Counted from the stretch's first letter, positions 1 to 6,630 are shown. The stretch is DNA of 8,774 nt from CAYWXK01 sp964462515 (GCA_964462515.1 CAYWXK010000087.1:1-8774), one strand, 5' to 3'. Notes: generated by a model from the sequence alone, not told the origin. Made by a program: numbers and translations.

Positions 1-3000
1 CCGTCGCTGTTATGTCCTCATTGATGGTCAGGTCATCCGTACCCGCAGTCCCCTCAGCAGCAAGAGTAATGTTGCCGCCATCGTTATTAACAACCGGATT
101 GCCTGCCGATACCGTCAACGGACTGGTTGCACGTATCGTAATATGGTCATTGCCGCTATTATTCGCCAACGCATCCGTTATAGTCACACCGGACAGAATA
201 CCCACCGTCCCAATGGTCAATGTGCCGGTATTCTGAAGATGGATGTCGCCGGACTCGGTGACCGCAGCAAGGGTATTAATTGCTGTGTCTATGTCATCGG
301 TGTCCGGCGCCACCCCATCGCCAATACCGGTCGAAGCAGAAAGAGCTGCACTGGAGCCGATGATGTTGGCCGTCTCGGCTACGGTGACATCTGTCATATT
401 ACCTGTAGAAGTAAGAGTAACTTGTCCTCCAGCGGCATTTATAACGCCGATAGGAAGATTTCCTACGCTGTATATATTTATATTAGAACCATCTGTCGTG
501 GTATCGGCATTCAACTCCGTAGTTGCCGTTACCTCGAGAACACCATCATTTCCTGTCGCGGGTGTTCCGATTCCACCGGAGTCTGCAGTTAAGCTAATCG
601 TTGAACCTATGATATCAATAACTTTGGGTAAGTCAGTTACGCTGTCTCTGATTGCTCCAGTGGCATCCAGAGTTACGTTGCCCGTTGTGGTTATCGCAGT
701 ACCCGCTATATAAGAGAAGGTAATATCTTTGGGGGTAATTAAGTTGGTAGTATAAAACCTCAAATTATCATCCGTATTAATTGCACGGTCCACATCAATG
801 ATACCGCTGCTATTTTCGAGATAAACGTTTTGCGCCCCAGTGGCAGTATTCATAACTACATCTGACATATAAAGATTACCATTAGTCTCATCAACGTAGA
901 TATCACCACCAGCAGCACCGGTTCTAAGAGTCAATGTTCCGGTCCCAAGGTCGATTTGTACTGGATTGGCGGTGGAATTGCCTATGGTCCCAGCGGCAGT
1001 TCCGGCAACCTGTAAAGTTATATTATCAGCTTTGACTGTTGTCTGGTCTCCTAAGATAGAACCGCCACTATCTGTACCAGAATCGTTATAAGCTGCGGTC
1101 AGAGTTACTGTCCCTGCTGCTAATTGAGACTGTATGGTATAGGGGCCTGACGTTGTGAGGTCGATATCATCCCCCGCCCGCAAAGTTACATTACTGCCGG
1201 TAGAGGTTATATTGGCATTAATATCTAAGTCATCGGTGTCAACTCCTCCGGTCTCAGAAGCAGTTAAAGTAATGTTGCCGGGAGAGCTGATATCGTCATC
1301 TACAATAATAGGACTTGCGGCCGTAACAGTTAAATTACCCGCTGCCAGGTCTGCACTGTATCCATCACCATTCAAATCCAGGAGGTCTATTCCGCCGCTA
1401 TGGTCATAAAGAACCACATCAGTTGCTCCCAGTCCTCCCTTTTCTATATCAACGAATGTAGCATCAAGGTCAAGCCGATTAAGGTTACTGCCGATTGAGC
1501 CGGTTGCTTCCAAAATGAGATTAGAAGTAGTAAGATTCGATGCGCCTGTGGTATCGGCATCATCAATACCGCCGGCAATAAGGTGAAGAAGACCGGCCCA
1601 GTTTATTACCGCATCATCTACTGTAATAGTTCCAGCAGTAAAAGTGCTCGCGCCTGCCCCGGCGCCATTGCTGCCGGCGGTTGTTGCCTTACCTATAATA
1701 AGCGAATTCGTCCAAATGTTAGCCAGTTCAGTATTATTAAGCATCGAGGCAGAACCTAATGTGATAGCCATACCGTTGGAAGCCGGCCCTATGGTGACAG
1801 TGCCTATAGGAACGAACCAGCCTAAGGCGGCATTGTCCATAATAAAATCGTTTCCTATCATAGTAACATTGCCGCCGACGTAAGGGTTCAGGATAACCCC
1901 ACCCAGGTCAATCTGTCCAAATCCATCCCAGTAACCGGAATGGCGGCTATCGGCTTCGAGATGGATATAGCCCCCATTTGTCTCAATATACCAGGACTGA
2001 GGTCCACTACCGGCGGAAAAAGTAATATCGCGACCTGCCTGGAAGATAAGATTGGCTGATGTTGCCGGTAAAGTCCAATCCAGATCGTAAGTAGTTATCT
2101 GGTCAATGATAATATCGTGTCTTGCCTGCAGAATTATATTCCCAGTTAAACCTACTAAATACCAGGAAGCAATTTCGTTAGACCACCCATCTGGCTCAGC
2201 ATCCCAATCTGCTGTAGCGAAAGCAAGGCCCATATCACCCTGCAGCCAAAAATCAGGAAGGGGTACACCACCATCATCGTAATCCTCCAAATTGGGCAAA
2301 GAATCTCTTATATAAATATCCCAGGGGTCGAGCAGGAATGTTCCGGGTTCGCCGTTTTGAGCTGAAACATCAATACCTGCCCAAGTCTGGAAGTTACGGG
2401 CGCTTAATTCAATTAAACCGCCATCACCGGATTCTGTGCCGCCTTTTGCCTGTAAAGTCGCATCCGGTCCAAGACCGGCAAAGCCATCATCCATATTTGC
2501 CAGGACCCTGATTTCACCGCCATTGCCGTTGAGGCCGGCGTTTGCGGTAGTTATGCTTTCGCTACCGACAACAGTTATGTCGCCCGCCACCAGGTCGATG
2601 TCGCCGCCATCTGCAATAGTGCCATCAGCGTGGATGGTTCCAAACTGCCCGAGGCGTTCAGCAGCTTGCATTGCGACCTGTCCGCCTTCGGTGCCGGTAA
2701 CGTCAACTGTTCCTATATTAACTATTGTCTCGCCCTCGGCAGAAACTATCCCGCCTGTCCCGTAACCACTTTTTGCCTCGATAGAGCCGGTATTGGCAAT
2801 TACGCCATCGGCGGCAGCAAGTTTGACTTGGCCGGCATTACCGCTCTGGGCCGAAGCCGACAAGGTGCCGACATTTGAGATTGCCTGCGAATAAATATCG
2901 CCGGCGGCAGCCAAAACTATTGTGCCGCCACCAACATCGACTGTGCCTTCATTAAGGACGGCTGCGCCTTCTATCGGTTCAGCCGAGCCAGGTGAAGACG

Positions 3001-3637
3001 GCACATCTACCTGAACCATTACGTCGCTGCCGACTTCGCCGAGGAACACCCTATCTCCTGAAGCCATTACGACGTATCCATCGGGGCAGCTTATAGTCCC
3101 GGAGTTGGCAACCTGTTTGCCGACGAGATAAACTTTTTCAGCGGAGATGTCGCCGCGATTAATTACAGGGCCGTTGCCGCCGGCAAAATTATACCGTCCA
3201 TTTATGAAATCGGAGTTTGATATGTTCAGGGACGAAGCAACCAACTGGTTAACGTTGATTCTGGCCCCATTGCCAATGATAACACCCGCAGGATTGACAA
3301 AGAAAATCCTTCCGTTTGCCAACAGTGTACCGTCAATGGCGGTCGGATTTGCCGACAGAATACGGTTCAAGACCGAGGCACTGCTGCTGGGCTGGATGAA
3401 CTGGACAATTTCCGGGCGCGCAATATCAAAGCTGCTGTAATTAATTATCGCCTTATTAGAAGCAGTAATCGTGGTATTATAGCCACTTTGCTGGAACGAT
3501 GCCTGACCGTTCACAACCTTTGCATCCTGCGGCCCACCGAGGGCAACCAAAACGCACAGACTAAATATTGTAATGGTCATTATCACAAAAGTGCCGAACA
3601 GCCTGCTCAAGGATTTTGTCTGATTCTTGTAATTCAT
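1..3637 (-). CDS. TpsA-type filamentous haemagglutinin-like exoprotein, N-terminal part (C-terminus beyond window)
   Basis: Secreted partner of a two-partner secretion system, expected to be exported by Sec, passed through the adjacent TpsB and displayed or released as a long beta-helix, probably an adhesin. I translated the minus strand from ATG at 3637 and found no stop down to base 1 (1,212 codons), so the gene is cut by the window edge. An AGGAGA ribosome site (3645-3650) sits 7 bases before the ATG. Residues 1 to about 34 are a long signal peptide with a basic front (MNYKNQTKSLSR) and a hydrophobic core. Residues about 38-160 form the TPS / haemagglutination-activity domain: NRI at 91-93, and NPAG at 115-118, the equivalent of the usual NPNG(I/L). 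After repeated Gly-rich turns comes 'LLDPWDIYI' (435-443), a hallmark of these adhesins. From about 500 onwards there are repeats of the N-[IV]-T-L-x-A and T-D-D-L-x-I-N-x-[ND]-I-T types. Nothing visible tells whether the missing end is an adhesive, autolytic or toxin domain. Confidence 0.93.
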   Translation of the reverse strand, partial: MNYKNQTKSLSRLFGTFVIMTITIFSLCVLVALGGPQDAKVVNGQASFQQSGYNTTITASNKAIINYSSFDIARPEIVQFIQPSSSASVLNRILSANPTAIDGTLLANGRIFFVNPAGVIIGNGARINVNQLVASSLNISNSDFINGRYNFAGGNGPVINRGDISAEKVYLVGKQVANSGTISCPDGYVVMASGDRVFLGEVGSDVMVQVDVPSSPGSAEPIEGAAVLNEGTVDVGGGTIVLAAAGDIYSQAISNVGTLSASAQSGNAGQVKLAAADGVIANTGSIEAKSGYGTGGIVSAEGETIVNIGTVDVTGTEGGQVAMQAAERLGQFGTIHADGTIADGGDIDLVAGDITVVGSESITTANAGLNGNGGEIRVLANMDDGFAGLGPDATLQAKGGTESGDGGLIELSARNFQTWAGIDVSAQNGEPGTFLLDPWDIYIRDSLPNLEDYDDGGVPLPDFWLQGDMGLAFATADWDAEPDGWSNEIASWYLVGLTGNIILQARHDIIIDQITTYDLDWTLPATSANLIFQAGRDITFSAGSGPQSWYIETNGGYIHLEADSRHSGYWDGFGQIDLGGVILNPYVGGNVTMIGNDFIMDNAALGWFVPIGTVTIGPASNGMAITLGSASMLNNTELANIWTNSLIIGKATTAGSNGAGAGASTFTAGTITVDDAVINWAGLLHLIAGGIDDADTTGASNLTTSNLILEATGSIGSNLNRLDLDATFVDIEKGGLGATDVVLYDHSGGIDLLDLNGDGYSADLAAGNLTVTAASPIIVDDDISSPGNITLTASETGGVDTDDLDINANITSTGSNVTLRAGDDIDLTTSGPYTIQSQLAAGTVTLTAAYNDSGTDSGGSILGDQTTVKADNITLQVAGTAAGTIGNSTANPVQIDLGTGTLTLRTGAAGGDIYVDETNGNLYMSDVVMNTATGAQNVYLENSSGIIDVDRAINTDDNLRFYTTNLITPKDITFSYIAGTAITTTGNVTLDATGAIRDSVTDLPKVIDIIGSTISLTADSGGIGTPATGNDGVLEVTATTELNADTTTDGSNINIYSVGNLPIGVINAAGGQVTLTSTGNMTDVTVAETANIIGSSAALSASTGIGDGVAPDTDDIDTAINTLAAVTESGDIHLQNTGTLTIGTVGILSGVTITDALANNSGNDHITIRATSPLTVSAGNPVVNNDGGNITLAAEGTAGTDDLTINEDITAT
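1157..1282 (-). repeat. TpsA internal beta-helix module, copy 1 (second copy at 2-79)
   Basis: Within the exoprotein, this stretch encodes 'PGNITLTASETGGVDTDDLD' followed by INANIT and NVTLRAGDDIDL. The last complete codons in the window (2-79) encode a closely similar segment, 'GGNITLAAEGTAGTDDLTIN' followed by EDITAT. The two copies lie about 400 residues apart. The spacing of Asn-Ile-Thr-Leu and Asp-Asp-Leu-x-Ile-Asn fits successive rungs of a right-handed beta-helix. The copy at base 2 is cut by the window edge, so further copies are likely beyond it. The codons of the two copies have diverged, so this is a protein-level repeat and not a recent DNA duplication. Confidence 0.6.
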
Positions 3638-3736
3638 TTGTCTGTCTCCTGACAAAGGCAATGCTTTTTTAAATATCGACATAAACTGCTTTTATCCGAA
3701 AAATCAAATCAACCGGCTATACTATAAGGCCGATTT

Positions 3737-5566
3737 TCACCAACGATATATGAAACTAAGGTTCAGCCTACCATCGCTGCTGCTCGAACCCTCCACACTG
3801 TGTAAAGGCCAGGCATAATATAGCGAAGCATCTAAGTGAACTCCCATCTCGAGCAGGGCGCCTACACCAGCACCCCACAGGTTATAATTTTCATCCTCAC
3901 CTATTACGGGGTCTTCTGTTTTTGCGTGTCCATAGTCGGTAAACGCCAACAGAGAAACATTGGGAGGCCAGGTCTCCTTGTTTTTATTAGAGCCTGTCTG
4001 CTCCGGCTCCGCTGAGATTTGATTTTGCTCGTATTTTGTTAAATCAAACCTGTATTGAAGCGAAGTTATTATGCCTCCATCTGCAACAATCCTATCCTCT
4101 TTGTAGCCTCTGACCGAGTATAACCCTCCAAACGGAGTCATTTTGGCTGGAATCAGCCGTTCATCCGGAAAAATGCCTCTGAAAGTACCGGTCAACTCGT
4201 GAATCTTGTCCTTTGCCATAAATTGTCTGTGTGAAAGTGCAGCGGTATATATGGTGAAGTCAGGGTCGGTATCTGTCCTGGCCTCTTCAAACTCACTTTT
4301 GCTGGAACCGCCAAAACTATCAAACCTGTTAAACGAAATGGATGTGTTGGCAATGTCGCTGGAACGATGAATCTCAGCACCAAGTCCATATAGGTTCATC
4401 TCGACATCAGCATTTAATCCCAAGGAAGGCGTAATCTTGCTTTCTTCGTGGCTTACCGAACCAATAAAGTCAAACATCCAGTCTTTTAGTTGAAATACAT
4501 TATAGCGCAAAGTGCTACCATAGAACCAACCGTTTCCTAAAAAGTCTATCGAAGGTCCGGCATGGGTCGTCACATCAAATTCGGTATAGCCTGCAAAAAA
4601 TCCCATACGTAATTTTGGCGAAAATAACGGAAGCTCATAACTACCAAATACCGCGTAGTTCTCATCTATAGAATCCGGCTTAGCTTGATAAGTAAGAGAA
4701 AACCTATCGTCTATACCTGTTAGATTGGTATTAACAACACCAACTCGCGGACTCCATCGGCGATCTTCCGACCCCGCATTATCGACCTGCATATACAAAT
4801 GCCAGGGGTCGGTCTCATAAACATCGTAGTTTAAATTAAGTGAGTCCGGCTTATCACTTCTCGAGACGACCGCAGAGACATATCTATCCGGGTTTAGATT
4901 AAGCAATCTTACAAAACCATCCAATGCCTTCTTATTGATTACCTCTCCTTCCTGTATTGGTGACCAGGATTCTATCACGGAGCTTTTGAGCACTTCTTTT
5001 TCTTGCGGCTGGCGGTCTAAATCGTATCTTTTTATGGCGATTTTTTCTACTTTGCCCTCAATAATGTTTATTTGTAAGATTCCATCTTGCAGCTCTGCCT
5101 CTCCCTTAACAGCTTTTGCAGGGACATAAACATAGATGCCGGCATAACCTTTCTCCTGGTATATTGACAGCAGATACTCTGTTAAGCCCTGAATGGTTTT
5201 CCTGGAAACTTCACGGTCCTGGCCCGGCTGGAGAATAATTTCGCGCAAAACACGAAAGTCGTAGATTTCCTTGATAGTGGTATCGTCTTTCTGTTTTGTG
5301 ACAGCATAGACCTCCGGCAATCCTTCAAATAACTCATCCGTAGATACCAGACTGTTGCCGCTGATACGCACTTCTTTCATTTTGAAACGCGGACTTGTGT
5401 CCTCTGGTAAATCGGGAATACCGGGATTGCTGGAAGACCCTCTATCAATAGCATCTTGAACATTTGTTTGGTTTGGGGCTGCTTTAAGGGCCTGTGAGAA
5501 ATTTGTAGTAAAAAAAAGAACTAAAGAAATCATTATTAACAACGCTGCTTTTATCGGCACATTCAT
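3737..5566 (-). CDS. TpsB outer-membrane translocator (ShlB/FhaC/HecB family)
   Basis: Pore-forming partner that exports the TpsA protein encoded directly downstream. The 609 residues are close to the usual TpsB length. Residues 1 to about 29 are a signal peptide (hydrophobic stretch ALLIMISLVLFF). A linker rich in Pro, Ser and acidic residues follows, as in the plug-helix/linker region of FhaC. The first POTRA domain starts at about 61 (FKMKEVRISGN) and ends near 175 ('LQDGILQINIIEGKVEKIAI', the typical POTRA_2 close). A second POTRA spans about 176-250, and the 16-strand barrel runs from about 254 to 609. The L6-loop motif is visible as VRGY at 485-488 within GGLYSVRGYKED, and FTDYG at 542-546 is the usual late barrel motif. 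The C-terminus ends in an aromatic residue (LNLSFIYRW), as expected for BAM recognition. A low-complexity insert at about 512-534 (EQNQISAEPEQTGSNKNKE) probably forms a loop between strands. AAGGAG at 5573-5578 lies 6 bases before the ATG. The 99 bases between this stop and tpsA hold a weak palindrome (3713-3732) and the tpsA ribosome site, consistent with one tpsBA operon. Confidence 0.95.
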   Translation of the reverse strand: MNVPIKAALLIMISLVLFFTTNFSQALKAAPNQTNVQDAIDRGSSSNPGIPDLPEDTSPRFKMKEVRISGNSLVSTDELFEGLPEVYAVTKQKDDTTIKEIYDFRVLREIILQPGQDREVSRKTIQGLTEYLLSIYQEKGYAGIYVYVPAKAVKGEAELQDGILQINIIEGKVEKIAIKRYDLDRQPQEKEVLKSSVIESWSPIQEGEVINKKALDGFVRLLNLNPDRYVSAVVSRSDKPDSLNLNYDVYETDPWHLYMQVDNAGSEDRRWSPRVGVVNTNLTGIDDRFSLTYQAKPDSIDENYAVFGSYELPLFSPKLRMGFFAGYTEFDVTTHAGPSIDFLGNGWFYGSTLRYNVFQLKDWMFDFIGSVSHEESKITPSLGLNADVEMNLYGLGAEIHRSSDIANTSISFNRFDSFGGSSKSEFEEARTDTDPDFTIYTAALSHRQFMAKDKIHELTGTFRGIFPDERLIPAKMTPFGGLYSVRGYKEDRIVADGGIITSLQYRFDLTKYEQNQISAEPEQTGSNKNKETWPPNVSLLAFTDYGHAKTEDPVIGEDENYNLWGAGVGALLEMGVHLDASLYYAWPLHSVEGSSSSDGRLNLSFIYRW

Positions 5567-5628
5567 TTCAATCTCCTTAAATTAGTGCCACAATTACTTC
5601 CTTGTAATAAGACATTACTTAACAGCAT
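5563..5628 (-). CDS. Possible 21-codon leader ORF coupled to tpsB
   Basis: A tiny reading frame (MLLSNVLLQGSNCGTNLRRLK) starts at ATG 5628 after AGGAGAG (5639-5645), spaced 10 bases. Its TGA overlaps the tpsB ATG as ATGA (5563-5566). This is the arrangement of a translationally coupled upstream ORF, which could set tpsB translation. The peptide has no recognisable family. It lies within the untranslated leader predicted from the candidate promoter at 5692-5721. A short frame ending in ATGA can occur by chance, and tpsB already has its own strong ribosome site, so this is only a candidate. Confidence 0.25.
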   Translation of the reverse strand: MLLSNVLLQGSNCGTNLRRLK

Positions 5629-5681
5629 CAGGTTATTGCTCTCCTAAAATAATAAAAAAATCTCATTAGGCAAGCTAAAAT

Positions 5682-5768
5682 TTATAAAATTTTTATATTG
5701 TTTATCGGGTGTTTAAGCCAAATATCAATTATTATCATTTTTTCCTCTGGTAATATTCTCTTTTGCAT
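5682..5768 (-). CDS. Possible 28-codon ORF with strong ribosome site
   Basis: ATG at 5768 is preceded by AAGGAG (5775-5780) at a 6-base spacing, one of the best ribosome sites in the window. The frame encodes 28 residues (begins MQKRILPEEKMIIIDIW) and ends in TAA. No family is recognised. It could be a leader peptide, the restart of a broken gene, or chance in AT-rich DNA. It overlaps the candidate tpsB promoter, so both may not be functional. Confidence 0.25.
   Translation of the reverse strand: MQKRILPEEKMIIIDIWLKHPINNIKIL
5692..5721 (-). promoter_or_regulatory. Candidate sigma70-type promoter for tpsBA
   Basis: Reading the minus strand, TTGGCT (5716-5721) and TATAAA (5692-5697) are separated by 18 bases. 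Transcription would begin near 5685, leaving a leader of roughly 120 bases before tpsB. The region is AT-rich, so similar boxes occur by chance, and TTGATA slightly upstream gives an alternative -35 box. It is the best match in the spacer, but the call is moderate to weak. Confidence 0.35.
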
Positions 5769-5940
5769 AATTCTCTCCTTGAAACTTGATATTTTTTTTG
5801 GGACTGCTTGAGGATTACAGCAGCGGCGAGGATTTTTGCCTGCTTAAGCGACAAAAGAGCCTCATTGGCCTGCCCTTCTCAACAGCGTGACGAAGGGCCT
5901 GCTCCAATGGTAAGCGGTTTTCTAAAACTATCGCCCTCAT
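5735..5940 (-). pseudogene. Possible frame-disrupted small ORF remnant
   Basis: Two overlapping minus-strand frames each look partly protein-like. Frame A starts at ATG 5940 (MRAIVLENRLPLEQALRHAV...) and stops at 5815. Frame B is open from about 5875 to a TGA at 5735-5737 and reads GQANEALLSLKQAKILAAAV followed by a Lys/Arg-rich tail. Joining A to B near 5866-5880 would give an amphipathic helical protein of roughly 65-70 residues, which a single indel could have broken. No family is recognised. The inverted repeat at 5863-5909 covers the junction and could explain the composition instead, so this is tentative. Confidence 0.2.
5863..5909. repeat. Long imperfect hairpin in the macro-tpsB spacer
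   Basis: The outer arms are CATTGG (5863-5868) and CCAATG (5904-5909). The inner arms are GCCCTTC (5872-5878) and GAAGGGC (5892-5898). They are separated by a small asymmetric internal loop and a 13-base apical loop, in which TCA/TGA can add three more pairs. The heptamer GGCCTGC also occurs twice as a direct repeat (5867-5873 and 5896-5902). There is no T-run beside it, so it is not a standard intrinsic terminator. It might be a structured RNA element or the end of a small mobile repeat. Confidence 0.5.
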
Positions 5941-5944
5941 TTTT

Positions 5945-6011
5945 AACCCGTGAGATAATTATCATATATTGTGGGTTAAACCCTTGAGATAATTATCATA
6001 TCTCACGGGTT
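5945..6011. repeat. Two tandem 33-bp imperfect palindromes overlapping the macro-gene stop
   Basis: Unit 1 is 5945-5977 and unit 2 is 5979-6011, separated by one A. The first 23 bases of the units (5945-5967 and 5979-6001) are identical except for one base, and both share the 17-mer TGAGATAATTATCATAT. The outermost 13 bases, AACCCGTGAGATA at 5945 and its exact complement at 5999-6011, form a perfect inverted repeat over the whole block. Each unit can also fold alone through AACCC/GGGTT ends, and the centre TGATAATTATCA is itself a perfect palindrome. The macro gene's last two codons and TGA lie in unit 2. There is no clear T-tract, so it may act as a Rho-independent-like barrier, a protein-binding site or an mRNA-stabilising 3' structure. 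Confidence 0.7.
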
Positions 6012-6545
6012 TAATTTGCCTTTGGTGAACTGCGTTAGCTGGTTTTCAAAGACCTGGTAACTGTCCCTGCCGTAAAGGCAGAAGACGACCCTTTCTAAGC
6101 CGGTTTCACCCTTCAGATATGTGATGGTCGTTTGAAGCATTATCTCGGCACACCTTTGAATAGGAAAGCCGAAGATGCCGGTGCTAATAGCGGGGAAAGA
6201 AATGCTTTTTAGATTTTTGCTGTCGGCTAATTTAAGCGAGTTTAAGGTTGCATTTTTCAGTTTTTCATCCTCGTTTCCTTCGCCCATTTGCGGCCCGACG
6301 GCGTGGATAACGTATTTCGCCTTCAGATTACCTCCTGTGGTTATGACGGCACCGCCTACGAAAGTGCCTCCGATTTTGTCGCACTCTTGCTGGATTTTTG
6401 GTCCGCCTTTTTTTCTGATTGCCCCTGCTACGCCGCCGCCTAAAATTAATTGTGCATTGGCTGCATTAACAATGGCCTCGGTGTCCATTTCGGTGATGTC
6501 ACCTTCGAGCAATTCGAGAATATGCGATGCTATATTCACCTTCAT
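6003..6545 (-). CDS. Macro-domain protein (ADP-ribose / O-acetyl-ADP-ribose binding)
   Basis: A stand-alone macro domain of 180 residues, presumably cytosolic (no signal peptide), that binds ADP-ribose and may remove it from proteins or deacetylate O-acetyl-ADP-ribose. Family landmarks are in order: GDIT (15-18), IVNAAN (25-30), the glycine loop GGGVAGAI (36-43), GGAVITTGG (64-72), YVIHAVGP (78-85) and the second phosphate loop SISFPAISTGIFGFP (114-128). The loop reads GGGVAGAI where MacroD-type hydrolases have GGGVDGAI(H). The catalytic Asp of that class is absent, and the sequence is closer to the Af1521-like type, so hydrolase activity is uncertain. AAGGAAG (6553-6559) precedes the ATG by 7 bases. 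It lies 120 bases downstream of the dockerin-tailed gene, in the same direction. A TATACT (6584-6589) could be a -10 box, but no good -35 is present. Its stop codon is inside a palindromic repeat. Confidence 0.92.
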   Translation of the reverse strand: MKVNIASHILELLEGDITEMDTEAIVNAANAQLILGGGVAGAIRKKGGPKIQQECDKIGGTFVGGAVITTGGNLKAKYVIHAVGPQMGEGNEDEKLKNATLNSLKLADSKNLKSISFPAISTGIFGFPIQRCAEIMLQTTITYLKGETGLERVVFCLYGRDSYQVFENQLTQFTKGKLNP

Positions 6546-6593
6546 CGTTTGGCTTCCTTAAATATGGCTGTCAGAAAACGACAAGTATAGATC

Positions 6594-6630
6594 GTCGCCG
6601 TGCCGGCGACTCCGCCAAACAGGTGGCGGA
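6594..6630. repeat. Two back-to-back GC-rich 7-bp hairpins (REP-like)
   Basis: GTCGCCG (6594-6600) and CGGCGAC (6604-6610) form a perfect stem with a 3-base loop. Immediately next, TCCGCCA (6611-6617) and TGGCGGA (6624-6630) form a perfect 7-bp stem with a 6-base loop. The paired hairpins lie between the stop of the dockerin-tailed gene and the start of the macro gene, and are much richer in GC than their surroundings. No U-run follows on either strand. Form and position resemble dispersed extragenic palindromes, but no second copy is present in this window. It could also cap the 3' end of the upstream transcript. Confidence 0.6.

Larger units (their letters stand above)
5567..6002. other. 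436-base spacer between macro-domain gene and tpsB
   Basis: This stretch holds no long conserved gene. From right to left it contains most of a pair of tandem palindromes (5945-6011), a long imperfect hairpin (5863-5909), traces of a small disrupted reading frame (5735-5940), a tiny ORF with a good ribosome site (5682-5768), a candidate promoter (5692-5721) and a leader ORF (5563-5628). The half nearer tpsB (about 5640-5760) is strongly AT-rich, as expected for a promoter region. I see no tRNA, rRNA or recognisable riboswitch class here. Confidence 0.7.

Noticed and set aside
12..713. Plus-strand open frames of 74-156 codons near the left edge
   Set aside because: They are antisense to the continuous TpsA frame. 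Their Val/Ala/Pro-rich translations are what the complement of a Thr/Asn/Gly beta-helix repeat produces, and no ribosome sites support them.
1155..3440. Further plus-strand frames (84-109 codons) along tpsA
   Set aside because: Same reason: shadows of the minus-strand exoprotein, which has signal peptide, TPS motifs and an intact ribosome site.
1..3637. Contact-dependent inhibition (CDI) toxin system
   Set aside because: The tpsB-tpsA layout is compatible, but the C-terminal toxin region and any immunity gene lie outside the window, so nothing here supports the claim.
4192..5129. Short frames of 64-65 codons inside tpsB on both strands
   Set aside because: They overlap the well supported TpsB barrel and POTRA coding region, and have no family features.
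5863..6011. Intrinsic terminator for the macro gene
   Set aside because: The palindromes could form stems, but neither is followed by a run of T on the transcribed strand, so a standard Rho-independent terminator is not supported.
5940..6012. CRISPR-like repeat array
   Set aside because: There are only two repeat units, separated by a single base with no spacer, and they are palindromes. This does not fit a CRISPR array.
6175..6561. 128-codon plus-strand frame over the macro gene
   Set aside because: It is antisense to a gene with all macro-domain motifs in place. Its Pro/Ala-rich sequence is the complement of the Gly/Asn-rich macro loops.
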